A stretch of 45,877 nucleotides of DNA from the IMG/VR virus record IMGVR_UViG_3300017762_000010, positions 1 through 45,877 of that record. One strand, given 5' to 3'. The translations under genes were made by a program, and so were the position numbers. This document shows, one piece after another, positions 1-9,315 of this stretch. The stretch is from a virus. The notes beneath the pieces are model-generated. The model was given only the letters and a program-made list of their open reading frames with translations, was not told the DNA's origin and made no database searches. The first letter of the stretch is position 1. Each line of letters opens with the position of its first letter.

Positions 1-3000
1 AATAAAGTAAGAACAACTGAATATGCAGTATTAGAAGATACTTTAGCTCGTAGAACATTTGACGAATCAGGTGATTATACAGTAAGCAGATTTGATATCG
101 ATATTAGAGAACATTTAATATCAGGTACTAACAGAGGTATATTTACTTCAAGTAATGGTGGTTTAGAAAGTAAACTTGCCATAGGTCTTTCTCCTGGTAA
201 AGCATATGTAAAAGGTTATGAAATAGAAAAAATTGCTACAACTTTTGTAGATGTAGATAAAGCTAGAGATTTTGAAACACAACAAAACTTTGGTACTAGA
301 TTTGATATAGGTAACTTTGTAAATGTAACAAATGTATTTAATACGCCAGATATTACATTTGACGCTTCTAGTAGTACAGAGGCATTTAAAAAAGTAAGTT
401 TACACTCTAAAGCTACATCTGCTAGAGGTACTATAGGTTCAGGTTCAGGCACAGCTTCTTTAGATGAAATTGGTCGTGCAAAAACTAGAGGTTTTGAATA
501 TAGTTCAGGTATAGCATCCAACTTTACATTTTCAAGTTCATCATTAACAAGTGCTATTTACAAACATTATCTTTTTGATATTACAATGTTTACACATGTT
601 AACTCAGTTAAAGGTACAGCATTTACAACTGGAGAAACAATAACAGGTTCAACTTCAGCTGCAACTGCTACAGTAGAATCAATTTCTGCTGAAACAAGTA
701 AAACAATTTCAGCAATTTCAAATACTGATAATCCTGGTATAACATCAACAGTATCATCAACAGCACATGGTTTAGAAGAAGGTCAACAAATTACAGTAGC
801 AAGTGCTGGATGGAATGTAGACTCATCAGCTATTAATGATAATACAATATTTACAGTTAGAAATCCTAGTGCAAATGCTTTTGATTTATTTGACGCAGAC
901 GGAACATCAGCAGTAAACGTAACATCATATTCTTCAGGTGGTACAATAAAACATGCTGTAGTAGTTTTATCAAACGTAAGAGGTGAGTTTGTCGCAGGTG
1001 AAACAATCACAGGCGGTACTTCTTCAGGTACAGACGTTATTCAATCAAACGTAGTAGGATTTAAAGCAGTTAGATCCTTTGATATGTCAAACGCTAAACA
1101 AATTTCAATGGCAGGTTCTCCGACATATACTGCCGATACATCACTTGCAACAGCAACAGGTGAAGTAACAACTATAACAGGTTCTTTAGACATAGCTGCA
1201 ACTGCCAATTCACAAGTAACTGGTTCTGGTACAAGATTTACAACAGAATTAGAAATTGGTGACTCAATTACATTTACTAATAATAATGGTACATCTGAAA
1301 CTCATATTGTTGAGGCAATTGTTTCTGATACACAAATAACATTAGAAAGTACACCAGCAGCTGCTTCTACAAAAACTATTGCAACTAGAAACAGATCAAA
1401 ATTACAATCACCAGAAAAAAATATTTCTGTATTTTCATTACCATATGAAACTATCAAAACATTAAAAACTACATCAAACGGTGGTGTTACAGATACAAAT
1501 TACAAATTTTCAAAACAATTTACATCTCAGTTATCAAACGGATCGTTACAGTTAACAGCAGGTAACAACGAAGTATTTACTGCCTTGACAGAGGGAGATT
1601 ATGTAATCTCAATTAAAACTTTAGGTTCTGCTTCAACTGGTGCAGCTGGTGATGTTTTAAGTATTACAGGTAATAATGCAAATGGTTCAGCAATCTTTAG
1701 TAGATCAGGAAGTCCAACAGGTAAAATTTTAACATTAAACTTTGGTACTGCTTATGCAGACGCAACATTAAAAGTTGTTGCTACTATTAGTAAATCTATC
1801 GGAGATAGTAAATCAAAAGCTTTACAAGAAAATTCAACATTAGCAGTTGCAACTCAAGCTACTATTGAAAGTGGTACAATCAATTTAGGTAAGGCAGACA
1901 TCTTCCAATTAAAATCAATTAAGATGGCAGCTGACTTTAGCACAAATGCACAATCAAGTGACACAGACATTACAGATAGATTTGATTTAGATAATGGTCA
2001 AAGAGATAACTTCTATGATGTTGGTAGAATAAAATTAAAAACTGGTGCATTAAATCCTACAGGTAGATTATTAATTACTTTTGACTTCTTTACACACGGT
2101 GCTGGAGATTACTTTGACGTAGACTCTTATGAGGGTGTTGTAACATATGAAAATATACCAAGTTATACATCTGTTAACTCTGGCGAAAGATTTGAATTAA
2201 GAGATTCATTAGACTTTAGACCACGTGTTGCTGATGATAGTACAATTAATTCTGGTTCACAAGATAGAGATTACGATACAACTGCTGGTGCAACTGTAAC
2301 AAACGTTATTAAATTTAATACAGACGTTGCAGGTGATTTTGAATATTACTTACCAAGAATAGATAAAGTATTCTTAGATAAAAACGGTAGCTTTAAAATA
2401 TTAAAAGGTGCTTCAGCATTATCACCGCAAGTTCCAGGAACTTTAGATAATGCAATGCATTTATACACATTGTTTTTGCCAAGTTATACATTAGATACTG
2501 CTGAGATAGGTATTGAATCAGTTGATAACAAACGATATACAATGAGAGATATTGGAAGAATAGAAAAGAGAATAGAAAATACAGAATACTATACTCAACT
2601 TTCAATGTTAGAACAAAATGCTCAATCATTACAAATACAAGACGCTGATGGTTTTGATAGATTTAAAAATGGATTTATCGTAGATAACTTTACAGGTCAC
2701 GGTATCGGTGATGTAGGTAATAATGATTACAAAGCTTCAATCGATTATGCTGAAGGACAATTAAGACCATCATTCCACGAAGACGCAATACAACTTATTG
2801 AAAGAGATGATGACGGTTCAGCAATTGTAGCTGCAGATAGAACAGATTCAAACTATGCAAAAACAGGTGATTTAATTACTCTACCATTTACAGAGTCAAC
2901 TTTAATAGATCAACCTTATGCAAGTAAATCAATCAACGTAAACCCTTTTGGTGTATTTACATGGATTGGTTCAATAGATTTAACACCACCAAGTGATGAA

Positions 3001-5316
3001 TGGAAAGAAACAGAAAGAGCACCAGAATTAGTAATTAATAATCCAAACGGAAGTTGGGATAACTTAGTTAAGAATAACGGTAACTCTGGTCAATTATCTG
3101 AGTTTCCTATGTCAACTGTATGGAACGAATGGCAAGATACATGGACAGGTCGTCCAGTAGAAACCGAAAGAAGAAATTTAGGTACATACGAAAAAAGAGG
3201 TGGTCATGGTTGGAGAGTTATTGCTAGAGAAGAAGTAACAACATCACAAAGAGTTCAACAAGCACGTACAGGTATTAGAGCTGTTGCTGTTCCTGAAACA
3301 GTTAGAACATCAATGGGTGATAAAATTATTTCAGTTGCATTTGTACCTTTCATAAGATCAAAAACTTTAACATTCTCAGCAACAAGAATGAAACCAAACA
3401 CAAGAGTTTACGCTTACTTTGATAACATCTTAATAACTTCATATGTAACACCAACTGGTGGTTCTTTAGGTGGTAATTTAATTACAGATACTAACGGTGC
3501 CATATCAGGTACATTTACAATACCTGATCCTAAAAATAATGCAAATCCAAGATGGAGAACAGGTAAGAGATTATTCAGATTAACAAGTTCAGCTTCAAAT
3601 AGTCAAACTAATTCAGACGTTGATACAGCTGCTAATGCAGAATACACTGCTTCAGGTACAATTAATACAGTACAAGAAACAATAGTATCAAGTAGAGAAT
3701 TTAAAGTTGAAATGAGAAGTGTAACAGATACACAAACGATCAATAGAACATCTACAAGAACGGAAGAAAGACAAGTAGGTTACCATGACCCACTAGCACA
3801 AACTTTCTTAATAGATGACGCTGGTGGTGTATTCTTATCAAGTGTTGATTTACACTTTAGTTCAAAAGACTCTGCTATACCAGTTACAGTACAAATTAGA
3901 GATGTTGTAAATGGTTATCCTGGACAAAAGATATTACCTTTCTCAGAGGTAACTTTAAATCCAAGTTCAGTAAATACAAGTTCAGATTCTTCATCAGCAA
4001 CGACATTTAATTTCCCAAGTCCTGTTTACATACAAGAAAATGTTGAGTATTGTTTTGTAATTATGTCAAACTGTCAAAACTACAATGCTTATGTGGCAAG
4101 AATGGGTGAAACAAACTTATTATCAGATAGATCAATTTCATCACAACCATATGCAGGTGTTATGTTTAAATCACAAAACGGTACAACTTGGTCTGCTGAA
4201 CAAAACGAAGATATTAAATTTAAATTAAAAAGATGTGAGTTTGAAAATGTTACAGGTACAGTTACGTTGGTTAATGATACTCTACCAAGTAGAACACTAA
4301 AAACAAATCCATTAAGAACAACAAGTGGATCTGCTGTAATCAGAGTATTTCATCCAAATCATGGTATGCATACAACATCAAACAACGTTACTATTTCTGG
4401 AATGCCTTCAGGTACAACACACAATATACCGGCAGCTGAAATTAATAAAACTCATACATCAATTTCAAATATTACTTTAGACAGTTACGATATAACTGTA
4501 TCTACAAATGCTAATACTACTGGCGATATGGGTAGTGCAGCTATTATTGCAACACAAAACAGACATTATGATGTATTAAACTTATCAGGTGTTCAAACAA
4601 TGCAAGTGCCAGGTACAACAATTAACCATTATGTAAGACCTACAAGTAGTACGTCTGTAAGTGGTAGTGAAACATCATTTGCTTTAACTAGTGGTACAAA
4701 TAAAATTGCAGTTGTAGGTAATGATAATATTTCATTCACTTCTCCGAAGATGGTTGCTTCTGAAATAAATGAAACAAATGAAATTACAGGTTCATCAAAA
4801 TCATTCTTTACAGTTTTAGAATTAGCTACAGCAAACACAAAATTATCACCTGTAATCGATACTCAAAGAATGAGTGCTTTTGTAATATCAAACAGATTAA
4901 ATAGTCCACAAAGTGGCGATCCAGATTATGTTTCTGATATTACAAATACAGGTACATCATCAGCTGCTGTTTACTGTACAAAACCAATTATATTAGAAAA
5001 TACATCAACTGCTTTAGATGTAAGACTAACAGCTAATGTTAGAGGTTCGTCTGAAATAGAAATGTATTACAGAGTAACAGGTCCACAAGACGAGTCAAGT
5101 GTAAAAGATTTATCTTGGATACCATTTAATACAAACGGTAATTCAGATGTCGCAGTTGCACCTGCTACAAATGATAGTACTTTCAATGAATTAAGATATA
5201 CAGCAAGTAGTATAAATGAATTTACAACTTTCCAACTTAAAATAGTTATGAAAGGAACTAACTCATCATATCCACCTATTATTAGTGATATGAGAGGTAT
5301 AGCATTAGCGGTATAA
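1..5316 (+). CDS. DUF4815-type giant tail-fibre/virion protein (5' partial)
   Basis: The reading frame is open from the first base, so the start lies outside the window; 1771 residues are visible. The early part carries GLSPGKAYVKGYEIEK (about bases 184-231), a signature I associate with DUF4815 proteins of marine T4-like phages. The middle is rich in Ser/Thr/Gly/Asn beta-strand sequence typical of fibres, and the end (SDMRGIALAV) matches the usual C-terminus of this family as I recall it. It is probably a large structural protein of the baseplate or fibre network. No catalytic motif, signal peptide or membrane segment is seen. The next gene begins one base after its stop, so the two are translationally coupled. 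The DUF4815 assignment is from memory; the exact virion position is unknown. Confidence 0.65.
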   Translation, partial: NKVRTTEYAVLEDTLARRTFDESGDYTVSRFDIDIREHLISGTNRGIFTSSNGGLESKLAIGLSPGKAYVKGYEIEKIATTFVDVDKARDFETQQNFGTRFDIGNFVNVTNVFNTPDITFDASSSTEAFKKVSLHSKATSARGTIGSGSGTASLDEIGRAKTRGFEYSSGIASNFTFSSSSLTSAIYKHYLFDITMFTHVNSVKGTAFTTGETITGSTSAATATVESISAETSKTISAISNTDNPGITSTVSSTAHGLEEGQQITVASAGWNVDSSAINDNTIFTVRNPSANAFDLFDADGTSAVNVTSYSSGGTIKHAVVVLSNVRGEFVAGETITGGTSSGTDVIQSNVVGFKAVRSFDMSNAKQISMAGSPTYTADTSLATATGEVTTITGSLDIAATANSQVTGSGTRFTTELEIGDSITFTNNNGTSETHIVEAIVSDTQITLESTPAAASTKTIATRNRSKLQSPEKNISVFSLPYETIKTLKTTSNGGVTDTNYKFSKQFTSQLSNGSLQLTAGNNEVFTALTEGDYVISIKTLGSASTGAAGDVLSITGNNANGSAIFSRSGSPTGKILTLNFGTAYADATLKVVATISKSIGDSKSKALQENSTLAVATQATIESGTINLGKADIFQLKSIKMAADFSTNAQSSDTDITDRFDLDNGQRDNFYDVGRIKLKTGALNPTGRLLITFDFFTHGAGDYFDVDSYEGVVTYENIPSYTSVNSGERFELRDSLDFRPRVADDSTINSGSQDRDYDTTAGATVTNVIKFNTDVAGDFEYYLPRIDKVFLDKNGSFKILKGASALSPQVPGTLDNAMHLYTLFLPSYTLDTAEIGIESVDNKRYTMRDIGRIEKRIENTEYYTQLSMLEQNAQSLQIQDADGFDRFKNGFIVDNFTGHGIGDVGNNDYKASIDYAEGQLRPSFHEDAIQLIERDDDGSAIVAADRTDSNYAKTGDLITLPFTESTLIDQPYASKSINVNPFGVFTWIGSIDLTPPSDEWKETERAPELVINNPNGSWDNLVKNNGNSGQLSEFPMSTVWNEWQDTWTGRPVETERRNLGTYEKRGGHGWRVIAREEVTTSQRVQQARTGIRAVAVPETVRTSMGDKIISVAFVPFIRSKTLTFSATRMKPNTRVYAYFDNILITSYVTPTGGSLGGNLITDTNGAISGTFTIPDPKNNANPRWRTGKRLFRLTSSASNSQTNSDVDTAANAEYTASGTINTVQETIVSSREFKVEMRSVTDTQTINRTSTRTEERQVGYHDPLAQTFLIDDAGGVFLSSVDLHFSSKDSAIPVTVQIRDVVNGYPGQKILPFSEVTLNPSSVNTSSDSSSATTFNFPSPVYIQENVEYCFVIMSNCQNYNAYVARMGETNLLSDRSISSQPYAGVMFKSQNGTTWSAEQNEDIKFKLKRCEFENVTGTVTLVNDTLPSRTLKTNPLRTTSGSAVIRVFHPNHGMHTTSNNVTISGMPSGTTHNIPAAEINKTHTSISNITLDSYDITVSTNANTTGDMGSAAIIATQNRHYDVLNLSGVQTMQVPGTTINHYVRPTSSTSVSGSETSFALTSGTNKIAVVGNDNISFTSPKMVASEINETNEITGSSKSFFTVLELATANTKLSPVIDTQRMSAFVISNRLNSPQSGDPDYVSDITNTGTSSAAVYCTKPIILENTSTALDVRLTANVRGSSEIEMYYRVTGPQDESSVKDLSWIPFNTNGNSDVAVAPATNDSTFNELRYTASSINEFTTFQLKIVMKGTNSSYPPIISDMRGIALAV

Positions 5317-5317
5317 T

Positions 5318-5539
5318 ATGGCAAAAATAAAAGTTGAAAATTATAACAGTTTTGTAAGAGATACAAGATCAAGCGCTATTGTAAATACCAACACTATCAA
5401 TTTCAAAGAATACATGCAGAAAAGAGCTGATAGACATAAACAACAAGATGAGATTAGATCAGCGGTAAAAGAAATAAATAGTTTAAAAGCTGAACTATTA
5501 GAAATAAAAAATATGATACAAGAGGTTATTAAAAAATAA
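5318..5539 (+). CDS. Small coiled-coil protein, unknown
   Basis: 73 residues, highly charged. From about residue 40 the sequence has heptad-like Leu/Ile spacing (EIRSAVKEINSLKAELLEI), which predicts a short coiled coil. I do not recognise the family. It lies between the giant fibre gene (one base upstream) and a small fibre gene whose ATG overlaps its stop (TAATG). This suggests it is co-translated with fibre genes and could be a trimerising accessory or a fibre chaperone. That role is inferred from context only. Confidence 0.6.
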   Translation: MAKIKVENYNSFVRDTRSSAIVNTNTINFKEYMQKRADRHKQQDEIRSAVKEINSLKAELLEIKNMIQEVIKK

Positions 5540-5943
5540 TGGCAATTAGAAGTGTAGCATCCACAGATACTTTAGGTACTTTAAGAACGACATTTAACAG
5601 TTTAGGTACAGACGTAGGCGATCTAGCTAACTTAACTACCTCTGATACTTCAAATATTGTATCAGCTTTGAATGAAGTTAGATCACAAACTAGTTCAATT
5701 TTTGTTGTTGACGAATCTTCAACGACTACAGAAATCGAATCAGGCGAAAGTCTAAATATCTCTGGTGGAACAAACTTAACAACAGCTTTAACAGGAGATA
5801 AGTTGGATATTACTCTAAATACTACAATTACAGGATTGACAAGTATAACTTCAACAACAGGTGTCTTTACTAACCTAACATTAGGTGGTATTGATGTTGC
5901 AACTAAACCCTTTGCTATAGCACAATCTATAGCTCTAGGATAA
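5539..5943 (+). CDS. Short tail-fibre-like structural protein
   Basis: 134 residues. The N-terminal half has a helix-like stretch (NIVSALNEVRSQTS). Next comes one copy of the beta module VDESSTTTEIESGESLNISG, which recurs in the larger fibre genes at 9977, 12896 and 14465. The protein ends with FAIAQSIALG, which is also the exact C-terminus of the 460-residue fibre protein ending at 15847. It is therefore a member of the local modular fibre family, probably a short fibre or fibre-tip subunit. Start overlaps the previous stop. A perfect hairpin and a late promoter follow it, so it probably closes a transcription unit. Confidence 0.65.
   Translation: MAIRSVASTDTLGTLRTTFNSLGTDVGDLANLTTSDTSNIVSALNEVRSQTSSIFVVDESSTTTEIESGESLNISGGTNLTTALTGDKLDITLNTTITGLTSITSTTGVFTNLTLGGIDVATKPFAIAQSIALG
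5911..5940 (+). repeat. Shared fibre C-terminus, copy 1
   Basis: Encodes FAIAQSIALG followed directly by the stop codon. The same ten residues end the fibre gene at 14465-15847. The DNA of the two copies differs at third positions, so this is an old or selected similarity, not a recent copy. Confidence 0.7.
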
Positions 5944-5953
5944 AAATAATTTT

Positions 5954-5983
5954 TAGATTATATCATTTTTTAGATATAATCTA
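5954..5983 (+). terminator. Perfect 11-bp hairpin after the short fibre gene
   Basis: TAGATTATATC and GATATAATCTA are perfect inverted repeats around an 8-base T-rich loop (5965-5972). The stem is AT-rich and is not followed by a T-run, so it is a weak candidate for an intrinsic terminator and may instead stabilise or process mRNA. It lies immediately before a consensus late promoter octamer. Confidence 0.5.
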
Positions 5984-5984
5984 T

Positions 5985-5992
5985 TATAAATA
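5985..5992 (+). promoter_or_regulatory. T4-type late promoter (TATAAATA)
   Basis: Perfect match to the T4 late -10 octamer recognised by gp55-containing RNA polymerase. The predicted transcription start would lie six bases after it, about 14 bases before the ATG at 6012. AGAGGA at 5999-6004 then serves as the ribosome binding site. Confidence 0.75.
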
Positions 5993-6011
5993 AACATAAG
6001 AGGATAATTTA

Positions 6012-6383
6012 ATGGCTAACGATTTTAAAAGATTTGCAAAAGCAGGTGTTAGTAACAACACAGGCGCTAGTGCTGACGCTTTGTACTCTGTTCCAGCAGG
6101 ATCAGGATCAAGTGCGTTGGAATCAATCGTTATTGGTATTTCATTGGCAAATACATCTACATCAACAGATACAACCGTTTCGGTATTTTTAGATAACCAT
6201 GACGGTACTAATGATGTACATGTAGTAAAGACAGTTTCTTTACCTGCTTCAACGCAGATTGAACTAATGACCGGTAACAAACTAGTTTTACAGAACACAG
6301 GTTCAGCAGGAGACGTGTTAAGAGTATTCGCTGCTAACGCTTCAATAGTTGATTGTACTGTTTCTGTATTAGAAGACGTATAA
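6012..6383 (+). CDS. Small virion structural protein, unknown role
   Basis: 123 residues, Ser/Thr/Asn/Val-rich with alternating hydrophobic pattern consistent with a single beta-sandwich domain (for example SIVDCTVSVLEDV at the end). No catalytic motif. It follows a hairpin plus late promoter and an AGAGGA ribosome binding site, so late, abundant expression is likely. I know similar short proteins from marine myovirus fibre regions but cannot name the function. It could be a fibre-tip, decoration or chaperone-like protein. Confidence 0.65.
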   Translation: MANDFKRFAKAGVSNNTGASADALYSVPAGSGSSALESIVIGISLANTSTSTDTTVSVFLDNHDGTNDVHVVKTVSLPASTQIELMTGNKLVLQNTGSAGDVLRVFAANASIVDCTVSVLEDV

Positions 6384-6420
6384 TAGTTACTAATATTTAA
6401 GCTAAGAGAAGGAAATATAA

Positions 6421-6660
6421 ATGAGGTATCTACCAATAGAAAGACAACCAACGTCTATCGTAAGAAGAACAGCTACAGGTAACGGTTCTACAACTGGTTT
6501 TACTGTATCTAATGGTCTTACTGCTGATAAAGTAGTTGTAGATGTAAACGGTATCGTCCAAATACCTACAACAAACTATACTGTTTCAGGAACTACGTTG
6601 ACTTTTGATAGTGCTCCGGTTTCTGGACATGTAATACAAATAATCGAATTGCCTGTGTAA
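6421..6660 (+). CDS. Small beta-rich fibre-associated protein
   Basis: 79 residues. After a basic N-terminus (RQPTSIVRRTA) there is a GNGSTTGFTV segment followed by VVVDVNGIVQIPTTNYTV and a final hydrophobic strand. This is a pattern I have seen in fibre proteins of marine phages as a single jelly-like beta domain. Ribosome binding site is GAGAAGGAA just upstream. It lies in a row of fibre genes and probably forms part of the same appendage. Specific role not known. Confidence 0.6.
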   Translation: MRYLPIERQPTSIVRRTATGNGSTTGFTVSNGLTADKVVVDVNGIVQIPTTNYTVSGTTLTFDSAPVSGHVIQIIELPV

Positions 6661-6670
6661 TGAGAGAGGA

Positions 6671-6684
6671 TAAATACTAATATG
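6671..6684 (+). promoter_or_regulatory. TAAATA-N5-ATG start motif (adhesin gene)
   Basis: GGATAAATA ends five bases before the ATG at 6682. If read as a variant late promoter (GATAAATA), transcription would start exactly on the start codon. The alternative is that AGAGGA (6665-6670) is a ribosome binding site 11 bases from the ATG. Three other genes show the same spacing (29880, 32406, 33896). Confidence 0.4.
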
Positions 6685-8460
6685 CCACGAAAAATACATT
6701 CAGATAACACAGATTTTAATACCGATACAGACTCACTCGGTATACCTAAGGGTACAACTGGTCAAAGGGATGCTCCATCAAATTCTGGTGCGATCAGACA
6801 TAATACCACCGAAGGTGGAATTGAACAATGGACAGGTAGTGCATGGTCTGTAATTTATCCAGATCCAGTAATTACATCTGTTACATCCTCAACAGTTGGT
6901 CTTAACGAAGATGATGACGCTACTATAACTATAACAGGTTCATCTCTTATAAAAGTCAACAAAGTAGAATTTTTAAACAACTCAGGCGGTGCAGTATTAT
7001 CAACAGCTGCTACAGTAACAGTAGTTAGTGGTACATCCGTTACTGCTACTTATGACGCTTCAGATTTTACAGCTGGTCAAACAATTAATATTAAAGTAAC
7101 AACATCTACAAACCAAACAGCACAAGAAGATTCAGCATTTACAATATCTGCCGATCCAGTTTGGCAAACAAGTGCAGGTTCTTTAGGTACAGTTGCAGAC
7201 GGAAGTAGATCAGGTTTCTCAACAACAGTATCAGCAACAACATCTGATTCAGTTGCAGTACAATATGAAATAGCTTCTGGTTCATTACCAGCAGGTGCTT
7301 CATTAAATGTAGTTACAGGTGTTATATCTGGTAACTTAACAGTTGTAGGTTCAAATACTACATCAACATTTACTTTAACTGCTGTCGCTCAAACATCAGA
7401 TTCATCTGTAAGAAGAACAGATAGACAATTTACAATTACAGTTACACCACCAGTAGTTTCATTTACAAACTCAGGTTCATTAGGTACTTTAGCTAACTAT
7501 GCTAGAAGTTCAGATAACTTAACATCAGGAGATTGTGGTGCTACAATTACATCAGGTTCAGTAGGAAGTTTCACAGTATCATCTGGTTCACTACCAGGTG
7601 GTTTATCACTTGATTCATCAAACGGTAATATTACAGGTACTGCTAACGCTGTAGGTTCAAACACTACATCTAACTTTACTGTACAACTTACTGCTTCAGG
7701 TGATTTTACAAGTTTCACCCAAACTGAAGATTTTTCTATTGTAGTTAATGGTCCAACAGCAACTACATATTCAAATTCAACATCATTCAACGCACCAGCA
7801 GGTATGACATCACTAGACGTACTAGTAGTTGCAGGTGGCGGCGGAGGTGGTAGTGCCGGTCAAAACCTTAACTCTGAAAAAGCTGGCGGCGGTGGTGGCG
7901 GTGGTCTAATTTACCGACCAGGCTTTCCAGTTTCTCCAGGTTCTAACTACACAGTTACAGTTGGAAATGGTGGTACTAATCCAGGAATTAAAACTACAGG
8001 TAACATTGGAGGAAACTCCGTGTTTGGTACACTAACTGCTATCGGCGGTGGTAGATCAAACGGTGGTTACGCAGGTGGTAACTTGAACGGTGGTTCAGGT
8101 GGCGGTGCAAAAGGTCACGGCGGTCACGGAAACGCTGAACAACCAGGTAGACCTGGAGATTCAGGTACTTACGGTTTCGGTCATCCAGGTGGCGGTTCAT
8201 CAGGACAGCAACCAGGTGGTGGCGGAGGTGCCGGCGGTGGCGGTTCTCGTCCAAACGGTGGTTCTGGTAGAACATACTCAATCTCAGGTTCATCTATAAC
8301 TTACGCTGGAGGCGGCGGAGGATACGGCGGATCAGGATCTGGTGGCGGTGGTTCATATAATGGTGGCGGCGGAACAGGTAACCGTGGAGGTGGCGGTGGC
8401 GGTGGTCACAACACTTCAGGTGGTTCTGGCGGTAAAGGTGTAGTAGTTATTTCTTACTAA
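6682..8460 (+). CDS. Gly-rich tail-fibre adhesin with Ig-like domains
   Basis: 592 residues with clear modules. Residues 1-58 are a fibre anchor (LGIPKGTTGQRDAPSNSGAI...EQWTGSAW). About 61-152 resembles an IPT/TIG-type Ig fold (DPVITSVTSSTVGLNEDDD). Two putative-Ig (He_PIG-like) repeats follow, at about 153-255 and 258-358, marked by SGSLPAGASLNVVTGVISG and SGSLPGGLSLDSSNGNITG. The remainder from about 365 is a Gly-rich domain that begins FNAPAGMTSLDVLVVAGGGG and ends GKGVVVISY. The Gly-rich part resembles receptor-recognition tips of T4-like phages and marine Gly_rich-type domains, so this is the best candidate in the window for the host-binding adhesin. The GGN-rich 3' end is locally GC-richer than its surroundings. 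Confidence 0.8.
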   Translation: MPRKIHSDNTDFNTDTDSLGIPKGTTGQRDAPSNSGAIRHNTTEGGIEQWTGSAWSVIYPDPVITSVTSSTVGLNEDDDATITITGSSLIKVNKVEFLNNSGGAVLSTAATVTVVSGTSVTATYDASDFTAGQTINIKVTTSTNQTAQEDSAFTISADPVWQTSAGSLGTVADGSRSGFSTTVSATTSDSVAVQYEIASGSLPAGASLNVVTGVISGNLTVVGSNTTSTFTLTAVAQTSDSSVRRTDRQFTITVTPPVVSFTNSGSLGTLANYARSSDNLTSGDCGATITSGSVGSFTVSSGSLPGGLSLDSSNGNITGTANAVGSNTTSNFTVQLTASGDFTSFTQTEDFSIVVNGPTATTYSNSTSFNAPAGMTSLDVLVVAGGGGGGSAGQNLNSEKAGGGGGGGLIYRPGFPVSPGSNYTVTVGNGGTNPGIKTTGNIGGNSVFGTLTAIGGGRSNGGYAGGNLNGGSGGGAKGHGGHGNAEQPGRPGDSGTYGFGHPGGGSSGQQPGGGGGAGGGGSRPNGGSGRTYSISGSSITYAGGGGGYGGSGSGGGGSYNGGGGTGNRGGGGGGGHNTSGGSGGKGVVVISY

Positions 8461-8494
8461 CACTTTTATATTAAATTAATTAAGTGAGGATATT

Positions 8495-8869
8495 ATGATA
8501 GAACAGACGGACAACTTCGAGTCTAATTTTAACTACGACAATATAACTTTCGAACACAAAGAAGCTATCAAAGAAGTAATTACTATATTAAGGGATTCCG
8601 ATCAAAAAGGAGTTCCTTTAAATATGATTATTCCTATGCTAAGAGTAAAGTTTGGTGTTGAAGATATTCCAGAAATGTCATTAGACGAAAGTAAAATGAT
8701 AAAATTAGCAAGACAATTCCAAGAAAAAACAGGTCAATCAATCGGCGAAACTATACAAGGGTATACGCTTAAAAGCGATAATTACAAAGTACCTCATATA
8801 AGTTTTAGTTCTGATTTAGACATATTAGATGAATTTTTAAAATTTGTTAAGGAGAATAAAAATGATTAA
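8495..8869 (+). CDS. Hypothetical acidic protein
   Basis: 124 residues, mostly predicted helical and acidic, with no Ser/Thr-rich fibre character. Segments such as FEHKEAIKEVITILRDSDQK and LARQFQEKTGQSIGET suggest a small globular helical domain. Not recognised. RBS is GTGAGGA upstream of the ATG. It overlaps the start of the next gene by 8 bases. Among virion genes it could be a fibre-assembly chaperone, but this is context only. Confidence 0.6.
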   Translation: MIEQTDNFESNFNYDNITFEHKEAIKEVITILRDSDQKGVPLNMIIPMLRVKFGVEDIPEMSLDESKMIKLARQFQEKTGQSIGETIQGYTLKSDNYKVPHISFSSDLDILDEFLKFVKENKND

Positions 8870-9062
8870 CAAAATAATCGAAACTATCTTTCCTTTTTGG
8901 TTTCCTAAAACTGTAGAAATGCAACATAAAGAAGACTTAAAAGGTATAGAAAAAAAGACAAAAGCTGAATTAGAAAAATTAGGTAGAAAAATCGGTATCG
9001 AATTAGATAAAAGACTAACTAAAGATAAACTAATAAAAGCAATTAAAAAAGCAAATAAATAG
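8862..9062 (+). CDS. Small protein with SAP/Rho-N-like motif
   Basis: 66 residues starting at the ATG preceded by AAGGAG (8849-8854), which is a better start than the in-frame TTG at 8844. A short hydrophobic N-terminus (IIETIFPFWFPK) precedes a Lys-rich segment, KKTKAELEKLGRKIGIELDK, followed by RLTKDKLIKAIKK. This helix-extension-helix pattern (K-x-E-L...G-I-x-L-D-x-R...K-x-x-L-I) is seen in SAP- or Rho-N-like nucleic-acid or protein-binding motifs at the ends of phage proteins. The precise role is unknown. The N-terminus could associate with a membrane or a partner protein. Confidence 0.55.
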   Translation: MINKIIETIFPFWFPKTVEMQHKEDLKGIEKKTKAELEKLGRKIGIELDKRLTKDKLIKAIKKANK

Positions 9063-9063
9063 T

Positions 9064-9071
9064 TATAAATA
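9064..9071 (+). promoter_or_regulatory. T4-type late promoter (TATAAATA)
   Basis: Perfect octamer directly after the preceding stop codon. Predicted start about 14 bases before the ATG at 9091. AAAGGTG lies at the start of the leader. Confidence 0.7.
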
Positions 9072-9090
9072 ACTATAAAGGTGAATAATT

Positions 9091-9315
9091 ATGGCAGATG
9101 ATACAAGAACAATTACCATTGACGGTGTTGAATATAAAGAATCAGAGTTAAGTACTAGATTATTAAATATAATTTCAGTTCGTTCAGAAATTCAAGTTTC
9201 TAAAACAAGACACGAATTAGAATTAGAAAAGATTGACGTACTAACCAAATATTACAATGGGAAAATAAAAGAAGAGTTAGAACAACTAGATAAAAAAGAT
9301 GGCGGCAGTAGCTAA
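9091..9315 (+). CDS. Short conserved phage protein (DUF6447-like)
   Basis: 74 residues. It opens with TRTITIDGVEYKESELS, a pattern I associate with the short DUF6447-type family common in marine phages, and continues as a charged helix (ISVRSEIQVSKTRHELELEK...KIKEELEQLDKK) likely to form a coiled coil. No known function. Its 3' end overlaps the next gene by 17 bases, so the two are probably translated together. Family name is from memory of the ITIDG-Y-x-x-x-x-LS signature and should be treated as tentative. Confidence 0.6.
   Translation: MADDTRTITIDGVEYKESELSTRLLNIISVRSEIQVSKTRHELELEKIDVLTKYYNGKIKEELEQLDKKDGGSS

Noticed and set aside
5984-6451. 155-codon minus-strand open frame
   Set aside because: Covers the late promoter and two + strand genes that have good ribosome binding sites; no motif seen.
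8039-8299. Open frames in other frames over the Gly-rich tip
   Set aside because: Out-of-frame readings of GGN repeats giving Arg/His- or Val/Gln-rich strings; artefacts of the repeat.
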